A stretch of DNA of 64,000 bases from Crocodylus rhombifer (GCA_038503035.1 JAVSML010024335.1:1017265-1081264), one strand, 5' to 3'. Counted from the stretch's first letter, positions 22,640 to 33,921 are shown. Notes: generated by a model not told the origin, from the sequence alone. A program made the numbers and translations.

Positions 22640-24480
22640 CCTTGGCTGACTTCAGTGAGGCAGGTGTGAGGACAGAGCCAGAGGAGGCTGCTCAGACCTG
22701 AGGGACCAGGAACCCAGCTGGAGGGCCAATGAAGTGGCTGATTTCTTGGTCATTTGGTCACAGCAGCAGTTCATCATGGCCCACTGCAACAAACGCATAT
22801 ACTGGGTGATTGCTGCCCAGATGGTGAAGTGGGGGCACTGCAAAACCTGGCAGCAGTGCTGGATGAAGGCAAAGGCATTGTGGCACCACTTTCAAGCCAT
22901 CTGCAATGCCAACCAGCACTGGCACTCCTTTGCCACCACTGGAGGAGTGCAGCCAGTGGCAGCCAGCCGAGTGACCTGACTGGAGTCCCTGGAGGAAGGC
23001 CTCTCCTGAGATGAACCTAGGGCAACAGGTCCTCTGCCTCCTGAGGGACAGCAGTGGCAGCAAGGTGGAGCCTGAGATGAAGCCCAGGGTGTCAGCCAGG
23101 TCAGCAGAGGTCACACCTCAGTGGCTTTGGCACCAGTCCTCACCCTCATCAGAGGCCTGGTCTGGCTCCAGCTCTACCTTCCCAGGTGAGGGTCCAGGAA
23201 CTGCAGTCTCCTAGTTGAGCCAGCTGCCAGTCTTCAAGACCTGTTAAGTAAGTTCCACATGGGGCATGGGAAACTGGAATCCTTTCCCCACCAAACCCTG
23301 CCCCTCCCTTCTCCCCTGGGCTGCTCCTCCTTGGGCCCTGCATATGCCCCAAGTCTGCCTCTATCTCACTCCATCCTCTCCTGACCTCCACTTTTCTGCC
23401 ATGCAAGAGCAGGACAGCCTCCCCCCTTGCCAGCATTGCCAGCTGGATGGAGCTGGTCCTGGCCATAGGGGCAGGGGGCAGGTTGTGGCATTGCCAGGAC
23501 CACATGCCCATCGGGCACCAGCTCTGTACCCACCTGTGCCAGTGGATGATGGCCCAGGGATTGTGGAATGCAACATCTGCCTGGTAGGGGTAGATGTTGG
23601 ACACCTCAGGCTGGGCTGGCTACTTGTCCCCAGGTGGATCCCCGCCCTGTGGGGCCCCATGGAGGCCATGAGCAGAGTGTTTCCCTTTAGGGAGAAGGCA
23701 ACTTGGACAGACAGTGAGAGGGGGTGGGAAGACCATAGGATGGCCATGGTCCTTAACAGGGTGCCAGGTTCACATTGCTCAGGCTGGGGGGCCATCTGCC
23801 TGGCCCTGCATTTGAAAGTGATGCTACTCCCTGAGGACTCTTGCTGAAGCCTGTTCTCACCCTATGCTATATTGCTGTAGCTGAAGATGTCCTTCCATTT
23901 GTTCTCTCTACCAGACAGCCCATCTGTTAGGCGAAAGGCCATTGCTTAGCACCTGGGAGTAGCCTGGCCACTATCACACACTCTGGGGGTTGTCAACATG
24001 TGTTGCCTGAACCAGAAACAATGCACCCAGTGGGACAATGTGCAGGAGGAGGTGCTCCAGATGGAGCAGGCACACTGCTGGGAGGCTCAGAACTTCTATG
24101 CCCTGGTCCTGTATGAGTTCCACACCTTCCACTGTGACCAGACCTTGGCTCTGAAGGAAGCATGGGCCAGGAGAAGCTGGTTGGTGAGATACAGAATGAC
24201 AGCTGACCTGCTACAGCTTTAAGAAGCTGTGCCAACTGCAGGCCTCCATAAATGCTGCTGTCATGCAGGATCTTAGGGTCATGGAGTGGCCACCATCCTC
24301 ACCCCAGCCTCTTCTGGTGCTGAGTCCCAGCCTGTACCAGCCTCACCACAACTGCCTGCCCCACCCCACCAAGCCAGCTCACACCCTCAGCACTGTTGCC
24401 CTGAAGGGTCAGGCCAATGCTCAGGATCTCAATATTGCACTGTTAGACAGGAGGATGTGGTGTACAATTGCACATATATA
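22640..24480 (+). pseudogene. Fossil Myb/SANT-like DNA-binding protein gene of a PIF/Harbinger transposon
   Basis: Positions 22703-22925 encode a recognisable Myb/SANT (trihelix) domain. It begins with EPSWRANEVADFLVIW, continues with IYWVIAAQMVKWGHCKTWQQC and ends with KAKALWHHFQAICNAN. This matches the pattern W..(E)V..LL.lW, iY..iA..M...G..rT..QC..K.K.L...Y..v...N of Harbinger ORF1 proteins and their host descendants (for example the ZSCAN29-like family). Tryptophans and the QC-K-K-L core are conserved. A Ser/Glu-rich stretch ends at a possible donor (ttcccag|gtgagg, about 23183). A second block at 23998-24222 (VQEEVLQMEQAHCWEAQNF) is helical like the C-terminus of these proteins. Frameshifts and stops mark it as dead. 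In the family, ORF1 helps transposase bind DNA and enter the nucleus. Confidence 0.6.
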
Positions 24481-24990
24481 AACACACAAATCAATTAGGT
24501 GCATATACACACACACTATCAGGTCAGGCACATACACATCCAAACCAGCCTAGACACATGCATACCTATCACCAATTCAAGCACATACACTATACACCCC
24601 AAAAGTTAGACACAGATCACTAATTTGTATATCATGCACACAATGCCATATATATACACACACTAGCAACTCAGATACACATACATTCAAAATAACTAGT
24701 CTAGGTTCATGCACACCTATCACCAGTTTAAGCCCATACATGCTACACATACCAAATTTAGACAGAATCAGTTACCAACACCTGCAGATCCAAGACACAT
24801 ACATGGATTATTAATTCATATACCACACACACACAATGATATCTATATATGTGTGTGTGTGTGTGTATATGTGAATTCACTAATTCACACACATACCACC
24901 CACCTACCCATACACACAGATGAGTTCCTAAGTTGGGTGTTGTGAAGTATATGTATGTATGTGTGTGTGTATGTATGTGTTTGGTATACC
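24440..24990. repeat. CA/TG-rich low-complexity region
   Basis: Dispersed 'cacacatac' phrases give way to a (TG)n run at 24848-24866 and a (TATG)n/(TG)n run at 24946-24980. A loose higher-order repeat of about 150-200 bp ('acacatgcatacctatcaccaattcaagc', then a similar phrase at about 24711) is visible, which suggests an old expanded minisatellite. Confidence 0.7.
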
Positions 24991-25183
24991 TGGGGAAAGG
25001 TTAAGGTAAGAAAGTATAAGTGTAGGGATTGAAAGTTGTTGGGAGTGAAAGTCACCAAGACCAGGAGTAGAACTGGTAGACTAGAGGGGTCTGGGCTGAT
25101 GAACTGAGGCTCGGGGGTAGCTTTAGGTTAATTGATCTTAACTGATTAAAAGACAATGCCCAAAGCCTGCAGAACAAGGGAGC

Positions 25184-26167
25184 GTGTCACAGGCCAGCTG
25201 GGCATAGTGAGTATATCAATTTAGCCATTGGGCTGTTTGGTTTGAGATCGAGGAGGCAGAGTTTGAGAGTGAAGCAATGGCAAATTTATTATAGCTTACA
25301 CACACACAACAGTTAACAGAAAGATAAATGTGATAAGCAGATAATGCAGTATTAAAGAGCTAATAGTAAATAATAACAACAGATAGATCAATCTGTGGCA
25401 GGCTGGCTGGGCACTGAGAGGGTATCAGCCACTGGCTGTTTAAAACAACAGATAGACAGATATGGTTTGGCAACTTATCGATAGTCCCTCAATGCCAGGT
25501 GATTCCAGTGAAGACAGGTGTCCCTGATCGACACTGTCGAAGGGATTACCAGGGAAGGTCCCTTGATCAGGATTGGGTCCTCACTCACATGGGGAGTCCG
25601 GGGTCTGGGCATGGAACAGTAGTGACTGTTGTGTTCCCTCCTTCCTGCTGGTCACCTGATGCAAGCGCTTTTTATACCTAGTCTTATGCTAATCTGTTGG
25701 CTTTAGAGCCATTCACAATCTTGCCCTATAGCTGTTACCCTATGGAATTAAAAGGTGTCAAAAATTATTATAAAAGGTTACTACCCAAACTTGGGTTTAT
25801 TCAATAAGCAAATTACAATGCAGAATCTTCAGGTTTGAAATTAACATTACTCCGCCTAAATCCAACCCCTTTAGAACTCTCTGACTTTCCTTTTTTGAGA
25901 CATGATTTCCTGGAATGTGCTGGGTAGGCAAGGCGGTTGAATCCAGTTTTCATCATCATCAAGGCTAAATTCTGAGCTAGAAAGAACCGTTAGGTCAGCT
26001 AATCTTACAGCTATAGCTTTGTCTTTGAGGTCCAGTTAGTTTCACAAACAGTTACAAGTTACATTTGCTGGTTACAAAAATACAAGCTTTATATTAGTCA
26101 AAAATTCCAAATGCTTCTAAGCAGCACATATTTATTGCATATTAATTTCTTTGGTTCTGGCTGTCAC
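25184..26167 (-). mobile_element. Solo LTR-like element (984 bp), second family
   Basis: The unit is bracketed by a perfect 6-bp direct repeat gggagc at 25178-25183 and 26168-26173. Its ends are one base outside TG...CA. On the minus strand it shows an LTR-like order: a TATA box (tataaaaag, about 25668-25676) and then, roughly 385 bp downstream, an AATAAA signal near 25283. No internal retroviral sequence adjoins it. It appears to have inserted 3' of the Myb-like fossil. Confidence 0.65.
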
Positions 26168-26173
26168 GGGAGC

Positions 26174-26786
26174 ATGCCGGCACCAAGGCTGCGACTGGAG
26201 CCAGAGCTATGGGGGAGCTGAAAAGGTAGGTGGGGAGAGGGAAAATGGGACTAAGGGAAAGTGTGGGTGTTAAAGAGGGGCTCTGGGTATGGGGAGCCAG
26301 AGGATGGCTCTGGAGCAGCTAGAGAAGTTGCAGGGAGTGGCAGAAGGTGCTGGGAGATGGAGAAAGGCTCCAGCTGCTGGAGAAAACTGCAGGACAGCCA
26401 TGAGGAGCTGGGAAGCTGTGGGGGAGGGGAGGACTACAGAAGGTGTGGGGGAAGCCTGAAAACAGAGAGACAGACATCAGAAAATCAAAGGAAAAGCAGC
26501 AGGAGAGATTGAAAGATGGCAGGGCAGCAGGAAAGCAGAGAAAGGCAGCAGAAAGTCACAGGGAAAAGGCAGTAGATGGCATGGGAGGCTGAAAGGCAGT
26601 AGGGACAGCATGAAAGCAAGGAGAAGCTGAAAGGTGGCAGAAAAGGGGAGATGAAATTGGGAGGAGATCGGGAAACTAGCGGGGGGAGGGCTAGAGCTGA
26701 GAGAGAGAGAGAGAGAGAGAGAACGAGGCTGGAATTTAAGATAGGGAAGGGACTGGGATTCAGTAAAACATGACCCAACTCGGGGT
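26174..26786 (+). repeat. Purine-rich tract with (GA)n microsatellite
   Basis: The + strand is almost entirely G and A for some 500 bp, with recurring 'aaggcagcagaaag' phrases (26520-26640) and a (GA)12 run at 26699-26722. Apparent pyrimidine-coded frames on the minus strand are composition artefacts. The tract could form triplex DNA. Its origin is unclear; it may be a decayed tandem repeat. Confidence 0.55.
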
Positions 26787-26789
26787 TGC

Positions 26790-27600
26790 AAATTACAGTG
26801 GTTTTATTGAACAGGGGAGATGGTGACATAATGTCTTATTGGTTCCTTTGCACCCACACACGCGCGCACGCACAGACACACACACAATGGCAGCAGGGTT
26901 TAGAGAGGCTTGCTGCAGGGGCTGAAGTCCACTGAAGTCCAGGAGGAGAGAAAGAGACAGAGAGAGTGAGACAGCAGATTGTAGGAAGACGTGTGCAGGT
27001 AATATCTACCTATCCCAGGCTGGAAAGAAGTCCTTGTCCAGTAGGTGTTGTCCAGAGAGGGGTTGCTGGCAGGGCCTGTGGGTGGATACGTGGTGTGGCA
27101 TGGTGCTGGTCCAGATGGAGAGGGCGTCCCACTGGGTCTGTCTTTTCTTCCCCTTTTTATAGGGGCAGATCTTATGTGACCCTAGTGACAGGAGGCATGC
27201 CCAGACAAGGATCAGCCCCTAGCATACTGAGCATGTCTGCTCCAAGCATGGATGTGCGGTTTTGGGTGTCTATAATGGTGGGGTACAATGGTAGGTTTGC
27301 TGGTTCTGCAGGGTCTTTTGTCTTGCAAATACTGGGTTCTTGTTTCTCTTCCTGGGTGAGGTCTGTGGTTCCTGGATGAATCAATGTGAGGTGATGGCCC
27401 AGTTGTTACAGGCCATTCAGTAGAGGCCTGCTACCATTGTATTTCAATCATTCCCAATCACACACATTCATCCACAAACCAATTTACATGGGAGGGATAT
27501 GTGACTCATACAGCTGAGACACAGGGGATGCCTGAGCAGAGGACACAGGATGGAGACTTGACATATAAAATGGAAACTTAACATGACTTTTGTTCACTTA
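26790..27600 (-). mobile_element. LTR-like element, ends uncertain
   Basis: On the minus strand there is a TATA-like box (ctataaaaagggg, near 27160) and, about 355 bp downstream, AATAAAACC near 26800, the same arrangement as the LTR at 25184-26167. Similar phrases 'aactcggggttgc' (about 26777) and 'aactggggggtttgc' (about 27853) might mark its outer limits, but I could not define TG...CA ends or a clean target duplication. No coding sequence is seen. Confidence 0.35.
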
Positions 27601-27951
27601 CAAACACAGGCCTAAACCATATAATATCCATATGAAACAATAAAAATCAATATAAAAATGATAATAATACAATATAAAACACTGGATATCCCAAACCAAA
27701 AACTTGCTACCAAAAGAAAAATCTTAAAGCTTATCTTAAGTCTGAGCTCACTTATACTTATCTACAAGGAATAGAGAGGGAGAGAAAAAGTCAGAAATAG
27801 TTGGGGAAGGGGAGGGAATGCATTTCAAAATAAATAAATTTTAAAAAAGAATAACTGGGGGGTTTGCTACAGCACCAGGGCAGGGCCTGGCTTGGAACTG
27901 GTTGGCTGGCTGCTAGCCCAGCTGGCATCCCAGAAGACCATACTGCTGCTG
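27601..27951. other. AT-rich then GC-rich spacer, nothing recognised
   Basis: Possibly the remainder of the LTR-like unit and of the Harbinger relic. No gene or defined repeat is visible. Confidence 0.35.
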
Positions 27952-28106
27952 TCATAGACACATAGAAAGTTAGGGTTGGAAGGGACCTCAGGAAGTTATC
28001 TAGTCCAACCCCTGCTCAAAGCAGAACCACCCCCAACTATATCACTACAGCCAGAGCTTTGTCAAGGCAGTCCTCTAACCTCAAAGGATAGAGATACCAC
28101 CATATC

Positions 28107-30119
28107 AGGAAGGCACAGCAGCCCTCCTGGCTCTCCAGGGACCTAGCGGACCTCCTGCAGCTAAAAAGGAAAGCCTAAAAAGGATGGAGGATGGGATTCA
28201 CTTCCAAGGAGAATTATTCTGCACTGGTCCGGTCCTGCAGGGAGCAAACCAGGAAAGCCAAGGCTGCAACTGAACTCTAACTAGCTTCAAACATCAAGGA
28301 CAACAAAAAGTCCTTTTTCAGATATGTAGGGAGCCAGAGAAAAAGCAAGGGCAACGCTGGACCCCTGCTAAACCAGATGGGGCAACTGACAACTGACGCC
28401 CAGGAAAAAGCCAACCTATTAAATAGGTACTTTGCGTCAGTCTTTCATCAGTCCCATGGGATGCCCATGCCTGCTATGGGACAGGGAGATCCGGGTGATG
28501 GGGATCTCCTACCCTCCATAAATGCTGACCTCGTGAAGGAACACCTTGAGAAGATGGATACCTTCAAGTCAGCCGGCCCTGACAATCTGCACCCCATGGT
28601 ACTCAAGGAGCTGGCGAGTGTCATAGCCCAGCCCCTGGCACGGATATTTGAAAACTCCTGGTGCTCTGGTGTAGTACCCGAATACTGGAAGAAGGCCAAT
28701 GTGGTGCCGATCTTCAAGAAAGGGAGGAGAGTGGATCCGGCTAACTACAGGCCCATTAGCCTGACTTCTATCCTGGGGAAGATCTTAGAAAAGTTTATTA
28801 AGGAGGCCATCCTTGAGGGACTGGCCCAGGCTAACATCCTAAGGGACAGCCAGCATGGGTTTCTTGCAGGTAGGTTTTGTTTGACCAATCTCATTTCCTT
28901 CTATGACCAGGTGACCTATCACCTGGACCAGGGAGAAGAGATTGATGTCATATATCTTGACTTCAAAAAAGCTTTTGATCTGGTATCCCATGATCACCTC
29001 TTGGCCAAACTGGCCAGTTGAAGCCTTGGCTCCACCACGATCCGCTGGCTGGGAAGCTGGCTCCGTGGTCGGACCCAGAGGATGTAATTGATGGCAGTCA
29101 CTCATCGTGGTGCCCTGTGACCAGTGGGGTCCCTCAAGGCTCTGTCCTTGGACCCATACTGTTCAACATCTTCATTAATGATGTGGACATCGGAGTCAGG
29201 AGTGGACTGGTCAAGTTCGCCAATGACACCAAACTTTGGGGCAAAGCAACCATGCCAGAAGATAGGCGCGTGATCCAGGCTGACCTGGACAAGCTCAGCA
29301 AATGGGCAGACGAGAACCTGATGGTGTTTAACACCGAAAAATGCAAGGTTCTCCACCTTGGGAGGAAAAACCTGCAGCATCCTTATAGGCTCGGCAGTGC
29401 TACGTTGGTTAGCACTACAGAAGAAAGAGACTTGGGGGTCATCGTTGACCACAAGATGAACATGAGCCTGCAATGCGATGCTGCGGCTAGTAAAGCGACC
29501 AAAACACTGGCTTGCATCCATAGATGCTTCTCAAGCAAATCCCGGAACGTCATTCTCCCCTTGTACTCGGCCTTGGTGAGGCCGCAGCTGGAGTACTGCG
29601 TCCAGTTTTGGGCTCCACAATTCAAAAAGGATGTGGAGAAGCTTGAGAGAGTCCAGAGGAGAGCCACGCGCATAATCAGAGGTCAGGAAAACAGGTCTTA
29701 CAATGATAGGCTGAGAGACATGGGACTCTTTAGCCTGGAAAAGCGTAGGCTCAGGGGTGATCTGATGGCCACCTGTAAGTTTATAAGGGGTGACCACCAG
29801 GATCTGGGGGAACGTTTGTTCACCAGAGCGCCCCAAGGGATGACGAGGTCGAATGGTCACAAACTCCTGCAAGACCTTTTCAGGCTGGACATAAGGAAGA
29901 ATTTCTTTACTGTCCGAGCCCCCAAGGTCTGGAACAGTCTGCCATCGGAGGTGGTTCAAGCACCTACATTGAACACCTTCAAGAGTAAATTGGATGCTTA
30001 TCTTGCTGGGATCCTATGACCCCAGCTGACTTCCTGCCCTTTGGGCAGGGAGCTGGACTAGATGATCTCCCAAGGTCCCTTCCAGCCCTGATGTCTATGA
30101 AATCTATGAAATCTATGAA
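28107..30119 (+). mobile_element. CR1 LINE, 5'-truncated, inserted in an antisense CR1
   Basis: The 2-kb copy starts in the region between endonuclease and reverse transcriptase and ends in a tail of 'aatctatgaa' units at 30093-30119. The 5-bp sequence atatc occurs at 28102-28106 and 30120-30124, flanking the insertion exactly, and fits a short target duplication. The reverse transcriptase frame is broken (see the pseudogene entry). Confidence 0.85.
28377..30019 (+). pseudogene. CR1 ORF2 reverse transcriptase, frameshifted
   Basis: The frame 28377-29021 holds the N-terminal fingers (EKANLLNRYFASVF, SAGPDNLHPMVLKELA, KKANVVPIFKKGRR, YRPISLTSILGK) and motif A (IYLDFKKAFDLVSHD). It breaks near 29020, and the frame 29018-30019 carries motif B (GVPQGSVLGPILFN, about residues 37-50), motif C and the C-terminal block (PLYSALVRPQLEYC). 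Motif C reads FAND instead of FADD, so one catalytic aspartate is replaced by asparagine. With the frameshift and the missing endonuclease the copy is inactive. It is less well preserved than the CR1 at 11387-12763. Confidence 0.85.
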
Positions 30120-30246
30120 ATATCTCTAAATAACCTGTGTCAGTGCTTTACCATCCTCCTCATGAGAAGTTTTTTTTCCTAATATTCAACCTAAACCTCC
30201 CTTGCTGCAACTTAAGACCATTGATCCTTGTTCTGTTATCTGTCAA

Positions 30247-30779
30247 GAAGAACTTGCCCTGCACTCTCCACTCTTGGTCCCAGGCCTACCAGCTGTGGCT
30301 GCTCCTGAAAAGAAGCATCCACTCTCCTCCCCATAGCAGTCAGGGCCCCAGCCATGTCAGTGTGGCCCCTGCACACAGTTTGGTTGGACCTAGGCCTGAG
30401 GCCTGGCTTAGTGCTGTGGAGCTGCCAGCCCTTGAATCTTTCCTTCCTGTCTCTCGTCCCTTGGTGTTTCCCCCATCCCTCAGTACCCTCTCTGTTCTCT
30501 GTGGTGCTCATGTAAATCATTTCTGTGCCTTTCTGATTTTGCCTGGGTTTGTGCACAGGGGGGCCTGGGTGAATGGTGGTGGCCTGTTGGAGAGTTTTAC
30601 GTGGCATACTGTGGCCATGTTGCATTGTTGGTGTTGGGGACGTTTTGGTGAATGAGAGGGAAGATAAAGTTGCTTTTGATTTCACTACAGTCACACTGCC
30701 TATGTTGTGGTCCTGGCAGTGGGCAGGGATAGAGCCCCTGGGTGCGTGGCTTGGCACCAATAGTGAGAAGGCTGGTGGC
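30247..30779 (-). other. Region 3' of the Harbinger transposase fossil
   Basis: GC-richer sequence lying downstream, on the minus strand, of the transposase C-terminus. A minus-strand frame continues through it but shows no conserved block, so it is likely the 3' flank of the relic transposon. Confidence 0.3.
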
Positions 30780-31250
30780 CTATTCAGGAGGTGGACCTGC
30801 AAGTGGTTGGTGATGGCATCATGCACTCTGGATCCCATATCCCACTTCTTGAGGGGGTGGTCCTCACCTGAAACACTGTTCCTTTCTGGCTGGCTCCGAT
30901 GCAGCTATGTCTGGATGCACCATGCTACATGGTGAGCCTCCTCCATCCACTGGGCTTCAAAGAACTCTCCCTGAGACTCACACACATTATGCAGGATACA
31001 CACCATGGTGCTGATGTGGGGTAGGTGCTGTGGCACTGCCTCCAAGAAGCTGCCTGAACACAGTGGTCAGCCCATTGGCAGCTGGCCCAGAGGTGCAGGT
31101 GCCTCTGCTGGAGCACATATACCACAGCCCATGCAGCTGTGCAGTCCCTGTCTGAGTCTGGCAGGTGTGAAGCCATGGGGACACAGGTCTGATGGGACAG
31201 TTGCAGGTGGCAACAGGTCATAGCTAGACAGCAGTCCAACTGGCACATGG
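30780..31250 (-). pseudogene. Fossil PIF/Harbinger transposase, C-terminal part
   Basis: On the minus strand, a block reading HLPHISTMVCILHNVCESQG followed by EFFEAQWMEEA (about 31035-30930) matches the conserved transposase C-terminus, which has the pattern (v)..aC..LHN.ce..g..f...w.eea. Further on, MGSRVHDAITNHLQVHL (30838-30788) matches the final 'iRdAL..yL' segment. Just before the LHN block, CSGSFLEAVPQHLPH resembles the end of the 'GrLk.rfr.L' region. Stops and frame changes break it, and the catalytic DDE residues lie upstream and are not recognisable. In the family this nuclease cuts the transposon ends. It lies convergent to the Myb-like fossil at 22640-24480. Confidence 0.6.
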
Positions 31251-31462
31251 GGCTAATGTCTCCCAGTGCTCAGTCCTGAGAAGGTCCTGAGAGCAGGTAG
31301 CCCTGAGCTGCACACCAGGGAACCTTTTAATACTGTTGGAGCCAGAAGAGGTGCTGGCTCCAGTCACCAACTCCTCCCTGGCTGAAGATCCAGGAGGAAC
31401 AGGGAAGTGTCAGTTTGCTCAAAGTGGCACAATTTGCTCCACACCAAAGCACATGTTCAAGC
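31251..31462. other. Flank of Harbinger relic, nothing else recognised
   Basis: Mixed-composition sequence up to the hAT target duplication. It may contain the outer part of the Harbinger relic. Confidence 0.3.
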
Positions 31463-31470
31463 ATGTGCAC

Positions 31471-32538
31471 TAGGCCTGTGTGAAGTGGCTAGTATTCACT
31501 TCAGATTCGGATTCAGCTGATTCAGAGGACAACGATTTGGGTTTGAATCACTGTCCTGAAATGATTCAGCCACATCTGATTCAGATATTCAGCTGCAGCT
31601 GCATCAGCCAAATCTCCAAATCACACATGCCCCACCCCCACCCACTCTCAATGGGTGCCCTGCCCATCCTAGCTCCTAGCTCTTTGAAAAAAAAAAAGCC
31701 CTGACTCATCAGGTGCTGTTGGGTGGTGGGGGCAATCCCCTCTGCCCCCCACTGCCCCATGCCACATGGGCCTCTGCTATGAGCCCCCAACCCCCCCTGC
31801 TCTCTCAGTCCCACCATGGCTGCCTCGCCTGCCCCAGCTCCCAGCCCTTAAAAAAAAAAAAACAACCCCCCAGACTAATTAGCTCCTGCCTGACAGGGGG
31901 TAATCCTCAGTGCCCCCCACTGTCCCATGCTGTATAAGGAGCTCTTCCATGAGCCCCCAGAAGTCCCAAGGCTGCTGCAGCAGCCAGTAAGTTCAGGGGT
32001 TTTTTTTCCTTTCTTAAAGGGCCAGGAGCTGGGGAAGGCAGGGCAACCATGTGAGGGTTGGGACAGCGGGCGGGGTCAGGGGGCTCAAGGCAGAGCCCCC
32101 CAAATGGTGTGGGGCAGTGGGTATTTCCCCCTGCCTAGCAGCAGCTAGTGAATTTGGGCTTTTTTTAAAGGGCCAGGAGCTGGGGTGGGTGGGGCAGCCA
32201 GGGGGGACGCTGGAAGAGCAGGCGGGGATCAGGGGGCACTTGGGGGAGCAGACAGGGGTTGAGGCCAGGCAGGGGTCCCGCATGGTCCCCACCTCTGTCC
32301 TCCAGCCCTCTCCCCCCTACTTACCAGCTCGAAGTCCGAGTCCAGCTCCCTGCTGCAGTGTGTGGGGACAGTTCAAATCAACGAAGCTCTTCGAATTTTT
32401 TGCAACTTGATTCAGAGAGCCTCCAATCAACTCAGACCTTTTAATTAGTCCCTGATTCTATTCAGATTCAGGGATTTGGCCACTGAATTGGGCTGAATCT
32501 CCAAACTGAATCAGCACCCGAAGCTTCGCACAGCTCTA
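31471..32538. mobile_element. hAT-type foldback element (1068 bp)
   Basis: The left end taggcctgtgtgaag and right end cttcgcacagctcta are imperfect inverted repeats of the family seen at 8208-9006. The 8-bp flanks are atgtgcac (31463-31470) and gagtgcac (32539-32546), six of eight matching, fitting an old hAT target duplication. Inside the 'gattcag' outer zones, a subunit of about 170-180 bp containing 'gctcc(c/t)agc(t/c)cttt' and an A-run occurs as near-tandem copies in the left half and in inverted form in the right half ('aaagggccaggagctgggg', near 32018 and 32168). The element can fold into a long hairpin. It has no coding sequence. Confidence 0.75.
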
Positions 32539-32546
32539 GAGTGCAC

Positions 32547-33394
32547 TGAGGCACAAATCTCCAGAACACATTTATCCCGTTACTATTTGTGTCGCTCTTC
32601 TCTCTTCTCTCTTCTCGCTTCTGTATGTGTTTCCCTCATGCTGGGCACACAGCTCCTTTTATATGCTCCAGGGCTCTGCCCCTGAAGTCTTCCAGACCTG
32701 AGTGTTGCAGTCTTCAATCAGGTCTATGGGGAGGGAACTCCTCTCCTCCTCCCTTCAGCAAATGGGCATGACTGAACTACTTTTTGCTGCCTCCTAATTG
32801 GGGGATGAGCTCCATCAATCAAAACAGCAAGATTTCAAGCCTGGGACTCAACCCAAGCTCCAAAAGGCAACCCTGCTACATTCTAATACCGGGTTTTCCA
32901 TTCCTGGCATTTTTCATTCCTAGCATGCCTCTTATGGCATCTCAAACTGCTTTGAGATGCAGCAACAGGCATGTGCTCGCTTGTCTGAATACAGCCTTTG
33001 AGGTTGTCTGACATCAATTTGCACTACTTTAACACCACTGCAGCCTTACAAGCAAATATTCAACTGTTATAACTCCTTCCTCCCCATCCTCTTTGAGCGA
33101 ATGTAGCCTCTGTCCACTCTATAAAGTCTACCAGGCAGGTGACTTTTAAGTTTTGCTGTAAATTTTCAAAGTCTGGATTATTCCAGCAAGTTCCAGAGTG
33201 CTAGACTCTTCATAGAGAAGATATGAGCCCTGTTTCTTTCTTTTGTAATAAGATGAATACAGTTTCACTGTCTCCTCTGACAACAAGTAGGGCCATATGA
33301 TATGGAAAGGGAGTGTTTTTCCAGGGAAGAAAGTCATTTGATCAATTTTAATGGAATCACACAAAATACTGAAATTTGATGGCATATGAGGTGA
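32547..33394. other. No gene recognised
   Basis: Contains a short (TCTCT)n run at 32597-32616. The remainder is AT-rich and unremarkable. Confidence 0.5.
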
Positions 33395-33921
33395 GATCCA
33401 CATGAGCATAGATGTTTATTTTTCCTGGAACAAGATACAGTGGCACACCTTGTGCCATTGCTTCTTGTCTCCAGAGAATGCCCATGTCACATGCCCTTTG
33501 GCATGCAGCAGGTTACCCTGAGTGGGGTAGGGGAGTCTTGATCCAGAAGCTGTGCTGGCCCCAGCAGCCTTACCTGGCATCCTGGAGGCCTTGGGAAGCT
33601 GCTTAGCTCCTGAAGGCTCTTTGGGGAGCTCCACTGGTGAGTTGCACAGTTCTGACATGTGCTCCTGAAGCTGGGAATCTGGCCAGCAGCTGGAGCATGG
33701 CTCTGGCAGGCCAGGCTCCAGTTTTGGCAAGCATACACTGCTACCATGTGCACTACCCCACTTTTTAAAGGCACAGGTTTTTTGACCCCAGGATCTCCTG
33801 GAGTCAACCCCCCACCCCCATGCTGCAAAGTAGCAAAGCATGGAGAATGCCTGCATGTGTGGTGTGTGGCACTGCAGATGGGTCTGCAGTGCCACATATC
33901 ACATGCCTGCACTTGTCTGAA
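33395..33921 (+). repeat. Unnamed repeat family R, copy 2
   Basis: Collinear with the copy at 3281-3746, sharing the 'gcaggttacc' block, 'ccagcagccttacctg', 'ttttttgaccccaggatctc' (about 33778) and the 'gcacttgtctgaa' right end. It contains an extra insertion of about 60 bp near 33600 relative to copy 1. It is non-coding; apparent frames on both strands are chance. Confidence 0.65.

Larger units (their letters stand above)
27952..30246 (-). mobile_element. Old minus-strand CR1 3' end, split by a plus-strand CR1
   Basis: Positions 27952-28106 are the reverse complement of a CR1 3' end ('gggttggaagggacctcagg', 'agtccaacccctgctcaaag'). The same element resumes at 30120-30246 ('tttttcctaatattcaacct', 'cttgttctgttatctg'). 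The two parts join directly if the plus-strand CR1 at 28107-30119 is removed. The copy is a non-coding 3' terminal fragment of about 280 bp. Confidence 0.8.

Noticed and set aside
22073..22669. 198-codon frame through the poly-G run
   Set aside because: It encodes a glycine homopolymer from the G30 run and joins a repeat end to unrelated sequence; no domain is present.
22265..24480. Active domesticated host gene from the Myb-like frame
   Set aside because: Frames are broken by stops and shifts between the DNA-binding block and the C-terminal block, so it is treated as a fossil.
25184..27600. A complete provirus with LTRs at 25184-26167 and 26790-27600
   Set aside because: The two LTR-like units are not similar to each other and the interval between them holds only a purine-rich tract.
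32014..32410. Overlapping frames on both strands in the GC-rich hAT core
   Set aside because: They are inside a foldback transposon and reflect composition; no domain.
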